NCBI GenBank assembly: GCA_023014485.1
Contig: JAJOZX010000483.1
Span: 406,001 to 470,000, forward strand
Reading direction: 5' to 3'
Source: Bathynomus jamesi
Lineage: Eukaryota; Arthropoda; Malacostraca; Isopoda; Cirolanidae
Length of the DNA stretch: 64,000 bases
Under the pieces are notes generated by a model. That model was given only the letters and a program-made list of their open reading frames with translations. It was not told the origin of the DNA and searched no databases. This document shows, piece after piece, positions 42,538-53,220 of the stretch. The stretch's first letter is position 1. Every line of letters begins with the position of its first letter. A program made the translations under genes and the position numbers.

Positions 42538-42850
42538 AGAGTTAGGCTGAATAGTGAATTGTATTAGAGTTAGGGCTGAGTAGAATTAGTTTTAGAGTTA
42601 GGGCTGAGTAGGAATTAGTTTTAGAGTTAGGGCTGAGTAGGAATTAGTTTTAGAATTAGGGCGGCGGGACCTACGCTATAGTACGGTAGCTTCCCCACAC
42701 AAACAAACCAAATCGGACGACCCACTAGGCTACATCCAATTTTCCAAACAACCACTTGAACCCAATAAGCCAAATTAACCCAATAAGCCAAATTAACCCA
42801 ATGAGCCAAATTTAACCCAATGAACAAAATTTAACCAAATGAGCCAAATC
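42538..42850 (-). repeat. Tandem repeats in the Gypsy leader
   Basis: A unit of about 29 bp (GTTTTAGAGTTAGGGCTGAG) is repeated about four times at 42538-42660. A unit of about 15-16 bp (CAATAAGCCAAATTAACC) is repeated about six times at 42752-42848. Both lie between the 5' LTR and gag. Confidence 0.85.
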
Positions 42851-42867
42851 CCATCCTCGTCGCCAAA
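42850..42867 (-). other. Candidate Gypsy primer binding site
   Basis: Immediately inside the 5' LTR, on the minus strand: TTTGGCGACGAGGATGGG. Gypsy primer sites often begin TGG and pair with a tRNA 3' end. I cannot name the tRNA. Confidence 0.5.
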
Positions 42868-43289
42868 TGTGATAGCGTGGGGTAGACACCCCAGTTAGGT
42901 TACTTAGGTTCTAGCAAACAATCAAAAGCACTTACCGGTGCGTTGAATTAGGTATTCCTTGAAGCCTACCGTTTTATTCCTGTGTCCCACAACAGCCTAC
43001 CTAACTCTCTCTTACATTACCAATTTAGAAGCTATAGACATTACCCCTAACTATACTTAAGTACGAACAACTTCCTACCCGATTTGTTACCTTAGATTCA
43101 TCACCTAATTTTACTCAGCACCAAAGATTAGGTCAGATAGGAAAAAACATGTCTAGGCCAGACCAAAGCAATACGAACAGCCCGTTGGTTCGTTTATGGC
43201 TTCGTCTTGCCATTCAGCTTAGATTTAGTGATATTTACTCTTTAGTGACTTTTAGACTATATACATATATATACATACACGTCACCTCA
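42868..43289 (-). mobile_element. Gypsy LTR (5' LTR relative to its genes)
   Basis: Near-identical partner of 38075-38497. Target duplication AGTAT follows at 43290-43294. One visible difference: CTGTTACATTACTCATTTTA in the other LTR is CTCTTACATTACCAATTTA here. Confidence 0.93.
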
Positions 43290-43294
43290 AGTAT

Positions 43295-45086
43295 CATCAG
43301 TCCCCTTTTATTTAATGTCATGATTAATGACTTATTTCAGGGTATGGACCCTGCTCTTAACTATTCTCTGTATGCAGATGATGGCGCATTGTGGGTATCC
43401 CATGTTGACATTCATGTTGCCAAGGCCATTATGCAAAATGCTCTACACAGAATTACTAATTGGTCACAGAATAATGGCTTGCACTTTTCTCCTGCCAAGT
43501 CTTCATGTGTCATTTTTAGTAACCGGCCAGTTCCCCCTCAACTTATTTAACCTCTTGTCTTGCTGACAAGCCAGATTCCTTTTGCCTCCTCTCATAAATT
43601 TCTAGGTATTACATTTGACAGAACTTTGACTTGGAATCCCCATATTGCTTCCCTTGTGGAGTGTTGTGAGGGTGCCTTTAATATCATGCGGTATTTGTCT
43701 AATAGAATATGGGGCTCTAAAAGGAAGACTCTATTACAGCTTTACAAATCTCTCATCCGGTCCAAATTAGATTATGCTTCATTCCTCTATGATACAGCAT
43801 CCCCATCACTACTTGTAAAATTGGCAGAATTCAGTATAGGGCTATTCGTCTGGCTATTGGAGCCCTCAAATGCACCAGAGTTGACACCTTAAATGAAGAG
43901 GCCTTTCTCCTTCCTCGAAGCCTCCGTCGTCAGCAGCTGGGTATCAACTATGGTGCCAAAGTGTTGTCATATGATCAGCCTCCCATCCTCCCATCCGGCC
44001 TTTCTTTGTAGATTTCCATATTTACTAGTTTTACAGGTTGCGACCCCACCCACTTCCCTTCTTTGGCCGGTTTCAAGATGGATTGACTAAAATGAGCCTT
44101 TCTTTGGAGGATATTGCTACAAGTTCCCTATCACTAATTACAAATTGAGTTCCAGTAGATGTCATTTATGACCTTAGATTGTCTTCTGCTTTGAAATCTA
44201 TAACTTGTGCTAATAACTTTCAGTGTGAGTTTCTTTCATTGAAAGCATCATATCTAGATTTAGGTTACAAGGTTCTTTTTACTGATTGTTCAAAGTCCCC
44301 AACTGGAGTAGGTTGTGGCTTTAGTTCTGAAGGTACCTTGATGGGTTATAAGTTGCCACCTTATTGCTCAGTATTTACAACTGAACTGTATGCCCTTTAC
44401 AAGGCAATTTATTTTGTTTCTGTAAATTCTACACATCATAAGTTTCTCATCTGTTGTGATTCTCTCTCAGTTCTACATGCTTTGAAGTCAGGAAATACTT
44501 CTCATTTTTTGGTCAATAAAATTATTGTCTTGTTAAGATCTATTCCACATTACAGTTTTGTTCTTTTATGGGTCCCTGGAAATGTTGGAATCCTGGCAAT
44601 GAGGTGGTGGACTTGGCAGCCAAGTCTGCTGTGCACTCAGGAGAGGCAGTTGGTCTTCGACTCTCCCTGCCTGAGATTCGGATTTGAGTCTCTTTTGTGC
44701 GCAGCAGGTGGCAGTGTCAATGGAATCATAGCATTAGTTTTCTCAGCGATGTTAAACCCCTTCTTCAGGATTGGGAACATACATACATAGGTAGCCGAAG
44801 GGACCAGATTGTCCTAGCCCGGCTCAGACTAGGGGTATGTCTCCTGACGCATGGGCATTATTTTAGTGCCTGTCCCATTCCTTCCTGTCTCCAGTGTAAT
44901 ATAACTCTCACATTGAAACATATTTTTATTGATTGCCCAGTTTTTTCTTCACTGCGATCTGATATTCATTCATTTTGCACTGCAGAACAGCTTGACTTCA
45001 CCCTTTCTACTGTCTTATCTTGCCTTGTGCCTTCTAAGCTCATTTTAGATATCTTAAAGTCAGTCAATTTATATTCCTCCATCTAA
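43295..45086 (+). pseudogene. I-clade LINE ORF2, second half: RT palm, RNase H, C-terminal Cys/His
   Basis: Continues the domain cut at 38074: SPLLFNVMINDLF, YSLYADDGALWV (catalytic Asp pair), NGLHFSPAKSSCVIF, HKFLGITFDRTLTWNPHI. After breaks at 43548 and 43892 the RNase H follows at 44179-44650 with LFTDCSKSPTGVGCG, FTTELYALYKA and LICCDSLSVLHAL, giving the Asp, Glu and Asp of the active site. The last frame (44697-45086) has RRDQIVLARLRLGVCLLTHG and CLQCNITLTLKHIFIDC, the C-terminal Cys/His motif of I elements. Several stops. Confidence 0.88.
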
Positions 45087-45343
45087 TCTAACAATCAGCC
45101 TCTTATGCTCAGCTAGTTTTTCATAAAGTACCAGTACTATCCTTTACTATGACTTCATGCTTCACTAGCTAGTAATACTAACAGGCCTCATCATCACTTT
45201 CCTGTAATCTGGAGCCGGTCCCAGATCTGAAGATGGTTTAACTTTTTCCTTCCCTTTGTAGATAGAACTTCTTTCTTTGCAGGTGTAAATGACCTGAAGT
45301 GGTTGAACGCATCATAAACAAACCTATAATAATTGACTGATTG

Positions 45344-46014
45344 ACAGTGATAGAGGCGGTGAAAAAAATTGTTTCTGAAGTGAAAAATTCATATAAGCAA
45401 ATAATTCTTAAATATTTTAATGTAAAATGAAGTTGGGTTTTCGAGTGTAAATTTGAGTAATTTGAATGTCTTGTGCGTATATTAATACATTTTTTAAAAC
45501 TTCATTAACTTTATCAGAAAAAGAATACAACTTGCATAAAATTTTACAATATTTTTCAATATTTTTCTCTACAAGTTAGATACCTGATATGATATTAATA
45601 TATTTACAGTATTCTAATCTGAAATGCCGTTAAGAAGAATGGAAACCTTTTAGACAAAATTAATGGGATTCAATTTATTTATTACATAAGGAATAATAAT
45701 AATAATAACAATAAATAAAATACATTAATTATTTACAAAAGTAACTAGCATAATGTTTGATTATTTATGTAATTTTAAATGTAAAATGATCAGCCGAAGG
45801 AGATGTAGGAGATGAATGATGTTTAATGAAATATAAGTGAAATTAAAAATGTTAATGAAATTAGTGAAAGAGCGGAAAGATTGAGGAGAGTTGAGATCGG
45901 ATATACAGTATCTGTAAATCTAAAAGATTCGGTGTTGGCTGTTGGCGAAGTCGTGCAGTATATACTGTATATACCCCAGGGGCCTAGGTCTATATTATAG
46001 GTTTAGTCCGTAGG
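45344..46014. other. AT-rich flank with an (AAT)n microsatellite
   Basis: AATAATAATAATAATAACAA at about 45690. No gene. The right part abuts the truncated end of the LINE on the minus strand. Confidence 0.5.
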
Positions 46015-46375
46015 GGGCCTATATATAACCGCAACAAGAAGTTTGAAATCGTTCAATTTAAGTTCTGCTATAGTCGAATCTATCGGTTCTGGAATTGTGT
46101 ACTTTACTTCTATAACGTTCGCAATATTATCTTTGATATACAACATAACACCGCCTCCTCGCCTACCTATTCTGTTTTTAACAAAAAGTCTACAACCTCT
46201 AATTTGATACTCCCCTACAAAGTTACGTGTTTCAGTGCTAAGCCACGATTCATTTATCGCAATTAAATCATAGTCTTTACAAGCAATTAAAAAAAAAATT
46301 CGTTTGTTTTATTTCGTAGGCTACGAGCATTTAAGGATAGAACCTTCAAATTGTTTGTAATTGCGACACCTTCGC
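46015..46375 (-). pseudogene. LINE ORF2 endonuclease, N-terminal half only
   Basis: Minus-strand reading gives LNARSLRNKTNEF, a frame change in a poly-T/A run near 46290, then YDLIAINESWLSTETRNF, GGGVMLYIKDNI and LLVAVIYRPPTD. These are the first endonuclease blocks of a CR1/L2-like LINE. The element stops at about 46015, so catalytic and reverse transcriptase parts are missing. Confidence 0.8.
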
Positions 46376-46399
46376 GAGCGCAGGGAAAATTTGTGGAAA

Positions 46400-47365
46400 T
46401 TACGCTGGGACCGTTCGAATTACGGCAGCCTGAAAAGAAGATACAGTATTCTGAAATAGTCTTCCTAAACGCGCAGCTCCAACGTCATTAAGATGAAGTC
46501 CATCTCCGAGGAACAAGTCTCTCCTGTCGTAGAAACTGTTCCAAAAATTCGCAAAATGCCCTCCTTCCTGTTGGCAAAGAGACGTTAGGTTATTGTTGAT
46601 ATAAATCGCCTTGCTGTAGAAATCGCTACGTTGGATAATTCGAGGAAGTATACCTGTTAAAACAATCTTATTAGTTCTTTCCTTTAGTCGCTCTAGTAAG
46701 TCCCTGTACCTAGCCAGCAGCTCTCCCGATCTAGAATTTAAAACGTTATTAGTACCAACATGAATAACATACGTTGTGTCCTGAGAGGTACCGTCTGTAA
46801 AATGGTCAACACTATTAGTTATATCCTCCACCCTTGCACCAGGGTAGCAGTAACGGCGCCTACGACGAGGGTTTCTCCCACAGAATTCCTCGAGCTGCCC
46901 TCGAACAATGGAATCGCCAACGAGTCGTATTTCCGGTTCATCAGCATCTTCGAAACCTAAAACAGAAAACTTATTGTTTGTTATTACTGGTAGACAAGTC
47001 TTAGGTTTCCTCAATGGGGCTCCATTACGCACTCGAACGAAGGGTTGGGAACTAGGGGAAGAGAGAGGGCTATTAGTACTATTTATATTATTAGTAGAAG
47101 CTGAGGCAGGAGGGGTCGTAACTGGAATCTCAAGGGATTCTAATTTTGCCATTAAGAGCATCACGCTTTCTTCAAGCCTCACTCTGGCCTCCCTCTCACG
47201 TTCTAACTCGTTCCTCAGGACTTCCATGCTTGAGCACCACCTGCAAACTAACTGTTCATTATTATTAGCCATTGTAAACGCGTAAGCGGCAAATTTCCCT
47301 TCACAGCGACTGCAAGTACTTGACGGGGGTGCCATGCTCTTAATTAGTTGAAAAACAAAAAACAA
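46400..47365 (-). CDS. LINE ORF1: coiled coil plus SGNH esterase-like domain, open
   Basis: 321 residues without a break; the start at 47335 (MAPPSSTCSRCEGKF) is more likely than the first ATG because it begins the conserved part. Order: a Cys-rich N-terminus (CSRCEGK...CRWC), a coiled coil (LRNELEREREARVRLEESV), a Ser/Asn/Pro linker, then the SGNH domain from about residue 145: IRLVGDSIVRGQLE with the Ser nucleophile, YVIHVGTNNVL, ILPRIIQRSDFYSKAIYINN and LGDGLHLNDVGAARLG with the Asp/His pair. ORF1 proteins of this type form LINE RNPs; the role of the esterase is unclear. ORF2 downstream is truncated. Confidence 0.85.
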   Translation of the reverse strand: MFFVFQLIKSMAPPSSTCSRCEGKFAAYAFTMANNNEQLVCRWCSSMEVLRNELEREREARVRLEESVMLLMAKLESLEIPVTTPPASASTNNINSTNSPLSSPSSQPFVRVRNGAPLRKPKTCLPVITNNKFSVLGFEDADEPEIRLVGDSIVRGQLEEFCGRNPRRRRRYCYPGARVEDITNSVDHFTDGTSQDTTYVIHVGTNNVLNSRSGELLARYRDLLERLKERTNKIVLTGILPRIIQRSDFYSKAIYINNNLTSLCQQEGGHFANFWNSFYDRRDLFLGDGLHLNDVGAARLGRLFQNTVSSFQAAVIRTVPA

Positions 47366-47620
47366 AAAACGAGCGTTCGGAAATTAATAAATTACAACGT
47401 GGGTCTACCGCGTGCTTATTGTGCCGTCACCTGCGCAAACCCGCAAAAATTTTCCTGAAACGCAGAAATAGGTTCTTGTAACACAAATTTATACTAACTG
47501 AATATATAATTAAGTTATCGACGAAAGATCTGTAAAAGAAAAAGTATTAATAAAATTTATCTGTCTGCTATCCGACCGACTGTTTTCTCTCCGTTTTTCC
47601 TTTTTCCCACGGTGTGTGAC
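47366..47620. other. Probable 5' leader of the LINE
   Basis: Sequence upstream of ORF1 on the minus strand. No frame recognised. Confidence 0.4.
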
Positions 47621-48266
47621 CAGGGTTGCCGAAATTTTTTTGGCAAGTGTACCAAAACTTAAGTCAAAAGGTACCAAATCTCGCAAAAAGGTACCAAATA
47701 ATTGAAAAATGATAATAAATGCTTTAAAACATATAAAGATGTTAAACTAACCTTATTTTTTAACGGTCAATCTCACGTTTCGGCCATTATCCAAAACTTT
47801 CGTTCACAAAAACACTTTTTTATATATAAAAAGACGATATATTTTGATAAGTTGAGACAATAAAATAAAACTAAAATCCAGCAATTAAAACAAGATTTTT
47901 ATTTTGGCGACCTGAACAATGAAGGCATTTTCCAGGATAATTCTGGCCATTTTGATCCTAAAGTGCTCCTGCACCAAGATCGTAGTTTATAATATATTGC
48001 AATTCGAATGTACCCTGTACCGACCATTCTTTCTACTACGAGACGAAACGAAAATTAAAATCCATTAATAATAATTTTTTTCTTTTCCATTCAATAATGA
48101 ACCAAATTATAGTTTTCTAAAGGATAGTTTTTATACATACATAGCGGTTTTTGTTTGTTTCGACAAAACTTCAAATAGTACCAAATTTTCGGCCGTCGTA
48201 CCAAACGTACCAGAGGCGGCAAAAAGTACCACATTTGGTACGAACGTACCAACTTCGGCAACCCTG
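47621..48266. mobile_element. hAT MITE with perfect 8-bp target duplication
   Basis: Ends CAGGGTTGCCGAAATTTTTT and, inverted, CAGGGTTGCCGAAGTTGGTA. TGTGTGAC flanks it on both sides (47613-47620, 48267-48274). Subterminal GGTACCAAA / TTTGGTACG words recur. No transposase frame. Confidence 0.93.
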
Positions 48267-49067
48267 TGTGTGACCATACTTTACTTGATCCCCCGAAGGA
48301 AGGGAAAATGAACCTTATTAAACCACGTTTTCTGATAGATTTGTAAAACAAAAAGCGCAAACCAAGGGAATTTCAACCTTATGAAACCTCGTGTAGTAAT
48401 AGATTCGGGAAACAAACAAGGCAAGCCACGAGCACTAACCTTGGTTTAATCAAATAATATAGCGATGAATAAAGTGAATAAATTGAATATATTCGTTAAT
48501 GAATGATTAGTAACACGAAGTAATTTAGTTAAGAATGCACCAAACACTATTTTTTTTAAAGACACTTCAACGAAAACCACTTATTCAATTGGTAACACTG
48601 GACACTCGATAAAACACGTCTGTTCACAAGGAAAGACTGATCACAAAGGAATGGGAGGGAGGGATCTTATGAAAACACTATCAATCTATATGTATATGGT
48701 GATTGCCTATCGTACAAGCAATTTGTTGAAAATTTCCAACGGAGCTAATTATGCCTACACGATAAGCAAATAATTAATCGATGCTTTTCATTAATTTTGT
48801 CTTCAGTTTTCTGTTTCAAGTAGATGCTACATTTGTAGTATAAATTAACCTACATATCTTCTGTTCTGTTGATCTCGCAATCCTTCATTGTTGTCAATAG
48901 GCTAATGCCCACTTTGGCGTCTGCTGATATTGTATCTTGCTGTTCATTTAGTTATTCATTATAAGCAGGTCACTGTGCCTGATTGTTTTTTATGAAATAG
49001 GCCTACCCTATCATGCTTTCCAAATGAAATTTACCTAGAACTTGTAGAAAAGTTTAAAAACATCTTT
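48267..49067. other. No gene; short direct duplication
   Basis: AACCTTATTAAACCACGTTT and AACCTTATGAAACCTCGTGT about 70 bases apart at 48300-48420 form an imperfect direct repeat. The remainder is AT-rich and unassigned. Confidence 0.4.
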
Positions 49068-49200
49068 GGGGCTGTTCAAAAATTACGTAACGCTATTTTT
49101 GCTAAAACTTGACACACCCACCCCCTTGTAACGTTCCGTAATGCTAAACCAGACACACACTAGCTTTACGTAGTTTTCGGCCCCTTTCCTCTCGCCTCAA
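49068..49200. mobile_element. One end of a MITE
   Basis: GGGGCTGTTCAAAAATTACG followed by TAACGCTATTTTTG matches the style of a widespread arthropod MITE end. A facing end is not visible; the element is probably truncated. Confidence 0.4.
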
Positions 49201-49327
49201 ACATTCGCTCCTATCTAAAGGCGAGCTCCGCAAATTTTTCCTTTGGTTTTGTCATGTTTGCTGAGATCAACAAATGGAAAATTTCACACATATATTTACG
49301 CATTTTTCGTCGGGTTATTACAAGCAA

Positions 49328-49403
49328 AGCCTTCGGCTCACTGCCCTACGGGCATTGCTTGTGCTTCGCAAACTCGCCTACGGCGAGGGCACCTTCGGGT
49401 GCC
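49328..49403 (+). repeat. Array of five mini-hairpins with TTCG/TACG loops
   Basis: AGCCTTCGGCT, TGCCCTACGGGCA, TGCTTCGCA, CTCGCCTACGGCGAG and GGCACCTTCGGGTGCC follow each other within 76 bases. Four are stems closed by C-G around TTCG or TACG, the DNA spelling of UNCG tetraloops; TGCTTCGCA closes differently. Confidence 0.9.
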
Positions 49404-49560
49404 TGAGTTACCCCATTGGGGGGAGGTCATTCTCCCTCTCCCCAAACCCCCCCACCCCCTTTATGCAATTTGGGGGCTAACCCCCTCCCCCATTGCCCCC
49501 ACCCATCTCCCCCATTACCCCCACCCCTCTCCCCCATTACCCCACCCCTCCCCCATGTTC
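49404..49560 (+). repeat. C-rich minisatellite-like tract
   Basis: Runs of four to seven C separated by ATT, ACC or CT (CCCCCATTACCCCCACCC-type units). Open frames here are proline-rich by composition and not genes. The opposite strand could form G-quadruplexes. Confidence 0.8.
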
Positions 49561-50100
49561 ATCAGGACATCACACCGTACTTAAGAAGTTTGACGCAACA
49601 GCATTCCGTCGCATTGCACTTGTCATTGATTAGATGAAATCCATGATTTTATTTCCGTCATTAGTCTAGCATTCTATGTTTCATTCACTTTTGTATTGGT
49701 TTTTATATTAATGTGTGTATTTATTTATTTATATATTTGTTTTATTATTTATTAATTTGCTTATAAATAAATAATCTTAATGCACTTTTTTGTGACGTTT
49801 GACTTATTTTCGATTTTCACGACCTCGTGCCTATAGTTCTTTGAATGTCTGGCAATGTCTATGCACATCGCTTTCATGGGTGGATGTGAATGTATGTTAA
49901 TAGTAGATCTTCATGTAAGATAAAATTAAATCCTGAAGAATCCATTTGGAAGTAAAATTCAATATAAAAACAAAACAGAAATTTATTATTAACGCATCAC
50001 ACTCGTGATCGAAGATATATTTAAATTTTAACTGGGAAAATTAATGTTCCAAACTATACGAGTACATTGTTCCAAACACCCTTTAATTAAAGACCAATTG
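49561..50100. other. AT-rich, no recognisable feature
   Basis: Includes a TTTATTTATTTATATATTTG tract near 49719. Nothing else is supported. Confidence 0.45.
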
Positions 50101-50108
50101 GATTAGAC

Positions 50109-50865
50109 CAGTGTTTCCCAACCGGGGGCCATATGGCCCCCTGGGGGCCATGGCACATTTGAAGGGGGCCACAGACTCCATGAAGGGGGCCACAGGACTC
50201 AACCTATTGAAGCCTAAATTATAGTTAGGCCAATAGATAATTTTAATTTATGTAGTTGAATTACATTTTAAAAAATTATTAATACATATATTTTCCTTTT
50301 TTTTAGATATTTTATAATAGAATTTGAATTTATCTGTACAAAACAAATATTTTGCATCTTACAAGCTTATTGTGCGGCGCACTCCATTGTGCGCTTGATC
50401 GTTATGCGCCTGGCAGCGTTGTTGACTTGATAAAAATACTTCAGGTTGAAATCCTTACAGTCTGTTTACCACGTGGATCGTCGCTGTAGTGTGTAAGTAG
50501 CTCTTATTTGTTTACCCTAATATTGCGAAGTTGTAGTGATTTTACTAGTTTTTTTAATTTATAATAGATTGCTATAAGTACAGTATTTCTTTTGATTATA
50601 TTTTTTTATAATTAATACATAATATAAGTAAATAACTGCAAATTTTTGTTAGCCACTGTTTAGTTTTTGTTATGTTTATAGTCCTATGTGACAAATAATA
50701 TAGTACCTGAATACAAATAGTTGTTTTAATATCCTTTATATATATTTGTTTTTGTAAAATAGAGTTAATCTGCATATTACCTACTGAAAATAATGCTTAT
50801 GGGGGCCACAGGAAAAAATAAGGTTCCTAAGGGGGCCATAAGCCAAAACCGGTTGGGAACCACTG
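50109..50865. mobile_element. hAT MITE with perfect 8-bp target duplication
   Basis: Ends CAGTGTTTCCCAACCGGGGG and, inverted, CAGTGGTTCCCAACCGG. GATTAGAC flanks it at 50101-50108 and 50866-50873. GGGGGCCA words cluster at both ends, a typical hAT subterminal pattern. Non-coding inside. Confidence 0.95.
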
Positions 50866-51318
50866 GATTAGACGATCTAGGTTCATCGTATAACAACAAC
50901 GCAATTAGAAAACATGATCTTTATCGCCTGCTGTTCGTTCGAGTTCAGAGCATGAAGCAGGATTTCTCTTTTGATGCCGTCTTCTCACCGTGGGACACCT
51001 TCCTCTCCAACAAGAGAGCGACCAATTCTTTTTTTTTGTACATTTTAAATCGGTTATTTAAGTTTTGTATTGACAAGTATAATGCAAATTGATTCAAATG
51101 GTTCACTCTACTTCCGGTGAGTCTCAATCATTTCGGAGGTTCAGAATTATTGTTCATTTCCAATAAATTTTCTTTAATGTTTTGACCTAAACTTAAATAT
51201 TTAAAAGATTTTATTAGGTATTAGCATTCGATGATTTTATTTAACGTTTTGTGTAAAAAAAATCCCAGATACTATTTATAAAAACTATTTTTTCTAAACA
51301 GTAGATTATCTGTTTTAT
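50866..51318. other. No recognisable feature
   Basis: Ordinary AT-rich sequence between the MITE and the (TA)n tract at 51319-51351. Confidence 0.45.
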
Positions 51319-51349
51319 ATATATATATATATATAATATATATATATAT

Positions 51350-52105
51350 ATGTTAAACACAGACCGTGCATGGAACAAGGAACTCTTCTGGGAAAATTAA
51401 ATCCACTATAGTCCGAATAAGTAATGGTAAATGACAAATACCATAGTTTTTCTTTTTCATGATGCTAGCCCGACGTGGGCAACGGGTCTCTCGCAAAGAG
51501 ATCCCATAAATATAGCTTCCCTCACCAGCTATCTGCAAAGCAGACAGGATCCAGCTTTGGGACATGGACCTAGGGTTTAAAGCAAGCCTAGTTCCTACAT
51601 TCAGAACCTCGATATAAGTAAAAGACTCGTTGCATTCACGTCGGATTGAATAAATCAAAGAAAAAGAAAAAAGGGGTAACTATTGTATTTTTAGCCAAAA
51701 AAACCAAAACTTAAACCTCAACCGGGACATTGAGCGTCCACTTTTCAAGGCACGTAACACGTCCGTTTAATATACACAAACTCAGAATGGTCCCCTGAGA
51801 AACTTATATGTTAAACACAGACCGTGCAAGGAACAAGGAACTCTTCTGGGAAAATTAAATCCACTATAGTCCGAATAAGTAATGGTAAATGACAAATACC
51901 ATAGTTTTTCTTTTTCATGATGCTAGCCCGACCAGTTGCCCACGTCGGGCTAGCATCATGAAAAAGAAAAACTATGGTATTTGTCATTTACCATTACTTA
52001 TTCGGACTATAGTGGATTTAATTTTCCCAGAAGAGTTCCTTGTTCCATGCACGGTCTGTGTTTAACATATAAGTTTCTCAGGGGACCATTCTGAGTTTGT
52101 GTATA
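51350..52105. repeat. Direct and inverted copies of a 125-165-bp block (snap-back)
   Basis: Block A (about 51350-51487) and block B (about 51809-51932) are direct copies. Block C (51940-52070) is their inverse. B and C, with their outer flank (TCTCAGGGGACCATTCTGAG and inverse), form arms of about 160 bases at 51772-51933 and 51941-52105 around a loop of less than ten bases. Block C also carries CCCACGTCGGGC, which joins A but not B, so C was templated from an A-like copy. The 101-codon minus frame over block A resembles nothing I know. Confidence 0.9.
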
Positions 52106-52654
52106 TATACAGTATATATATATTAGTGATGTAGCGGATGTCATTTTTTTCACATCCGCGGATGCGGATGCGGATGAGGATGTTTGATTTCAACATCCGC
52201 GGATGCGGATGCGGATGTCTACATTTTCGTTATTTTTTAGGATATATTCGAGATTTGTTGTGTTTAACGTATATAATAAGTTATTATATAGAGAGAGCTG
52301 TAGCTATAATGTAGTATAATTGATTAATTGTACAATAATTGCTGTACTTTTCTCTGAACATATAAAATAATATCAAGCATCTAACTAATATAGAAATCAA
52401 TCAGTGAATTCGTCTGCAAATAAATTCGTTATATTTTGTTGAGTTTCAGCCACAATTAGAAACCATAATTGTGTTACCAGGATGCGGGACGTGAACCCAA
52501 CTCAAATGCACCTCACCGACCTCTTTCCCCAACCTCCACCCTTATAGAAAGAGATCTTTAATTAGCTTGATAACTATTTATATTAAGTTTAAAGTTTTAT
52601 TAGGCATATTTATAAATGAGTAATTAAAATAAAGTAAACTAAGATGTTCATCGT

Positions 52655-53191
52655 TTAATATTCAAACTTAATTATAGGAAGGTTATGCTTAAGGAACATT
52701 AATTTTTCTGCCTTTTCTGCTGCCAGTCTGTTTCTCTTTTCATCATATATTAATCCAGCACTGCTAAATAATCTCTCGCTTGGTACGTTTGTTGGAGGAC
52801 AGGCTAAATGTTTCCTTGCAAGTTTACTCAAGTATGGATAGATATTCTGCGTATTTTTCCACCAACTAATAGGATTGTCACATGCAGCCAGGCGTTTTTC
52901 TTGGTGATAGCTCTCGATCATTTTTACTACATCTTTTGACATCGCGTAGGTCTCGTCATTGCTGCTTGACTCAAGAAACTGAGAGACAGATTCTGTGATA
53001 GATTTGCTTGTTGAAGGTGTTGGTTCTGTCACTGAAACTTTTATTCTTTTGGTGGGTGGCGAAGCGACAGATTCAAGAGATTGAAGCTCTTCAACTGCTT
53101 TGCCAAGTGATGATTTAACTCGTTCTAATGTACTAGGTGAAAATAACTTAGCTTTGTAACGTGGATCTAAGTAGGTTGCAAGAGAGTAACT
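52655..53191 (-). pseudogene. hAT transposase, C-terminal dimerisation region
   Basis: From 53191: TYLDPRYKAKLFSPSTLE, a Ser/Thr-rich linker, then WWKNTQNIYPYLSKLARKHL, CPPTNVPSERLFSSAGLI and NRLAAEKAEKLMFLKHNL. These are the standard end blocks of hAT transposases (PSERLFS), used for dimer formation. All sequence before TYLDPRY is gone. The same truncated piece is at 63756-64000. Confidence 0.92.
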
Positions 53192-53220
53192 TCATACAAG
53201 AACAGCCTCTCGTCTTGTCG

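Larger units (their letters stand above)
38075..43289 (-). mobile_element. Ty3/Gypsy LTR retrotransposon inserted in the LINE
   Basis: Two LTRs of about 422 bp, 5-bp duplication AGTAT on both sides, and minus-strand genes in the order gag, protease, reverse transcriptase, RNase H, integrase. That order defines Ty3/Gypsy. No envelope gene is seen. All genes carry frame changes. Confidence 0.93.
34364..45331 (+). mobile_element. I-clade LINE with a Gypsy element inserted
   Basis: ATTGACTGATTG occurs at 34352-34363 and 45332-45343, directly outside a LINE with 5' leader, two ORFs and 3' tail, so I take it as a 12-bp target duplication. Subtracting the Gypsy insertion and its AGTAT duplication leaves about 5.75 kb, a normal length. 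ORF1 has three CCHC knuckles; ORF2 has an AP-type endonuclease, a reverse transcriptase, RNase H and a Cys/His C-terminus. RNase H after the reverse transcriptase separates the I group from Jockey. Several stops make it dead. Confidence 0.85.

Noticed and set aside
49243..49637. Overlapping proline-rich open frames
   Set aside because: They are forced by C-rich tandem sequence and by the mini-hairpin array; no conserved domain.
51481..51530. tRNA- or SINE-like stem around GGGTCTCTCGCAAAGAGATCCC
   Set aside because: It makes a stem, but I find no cloverleaf, A/B boxes or CCA-adjacent structure around it.
51353..51658. 101-residue minus-strand frame over the direct repeat block
   Set aside because: It ends within the repeat and shows no known domain. 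The other copies of the block do not preserve the whole frame.
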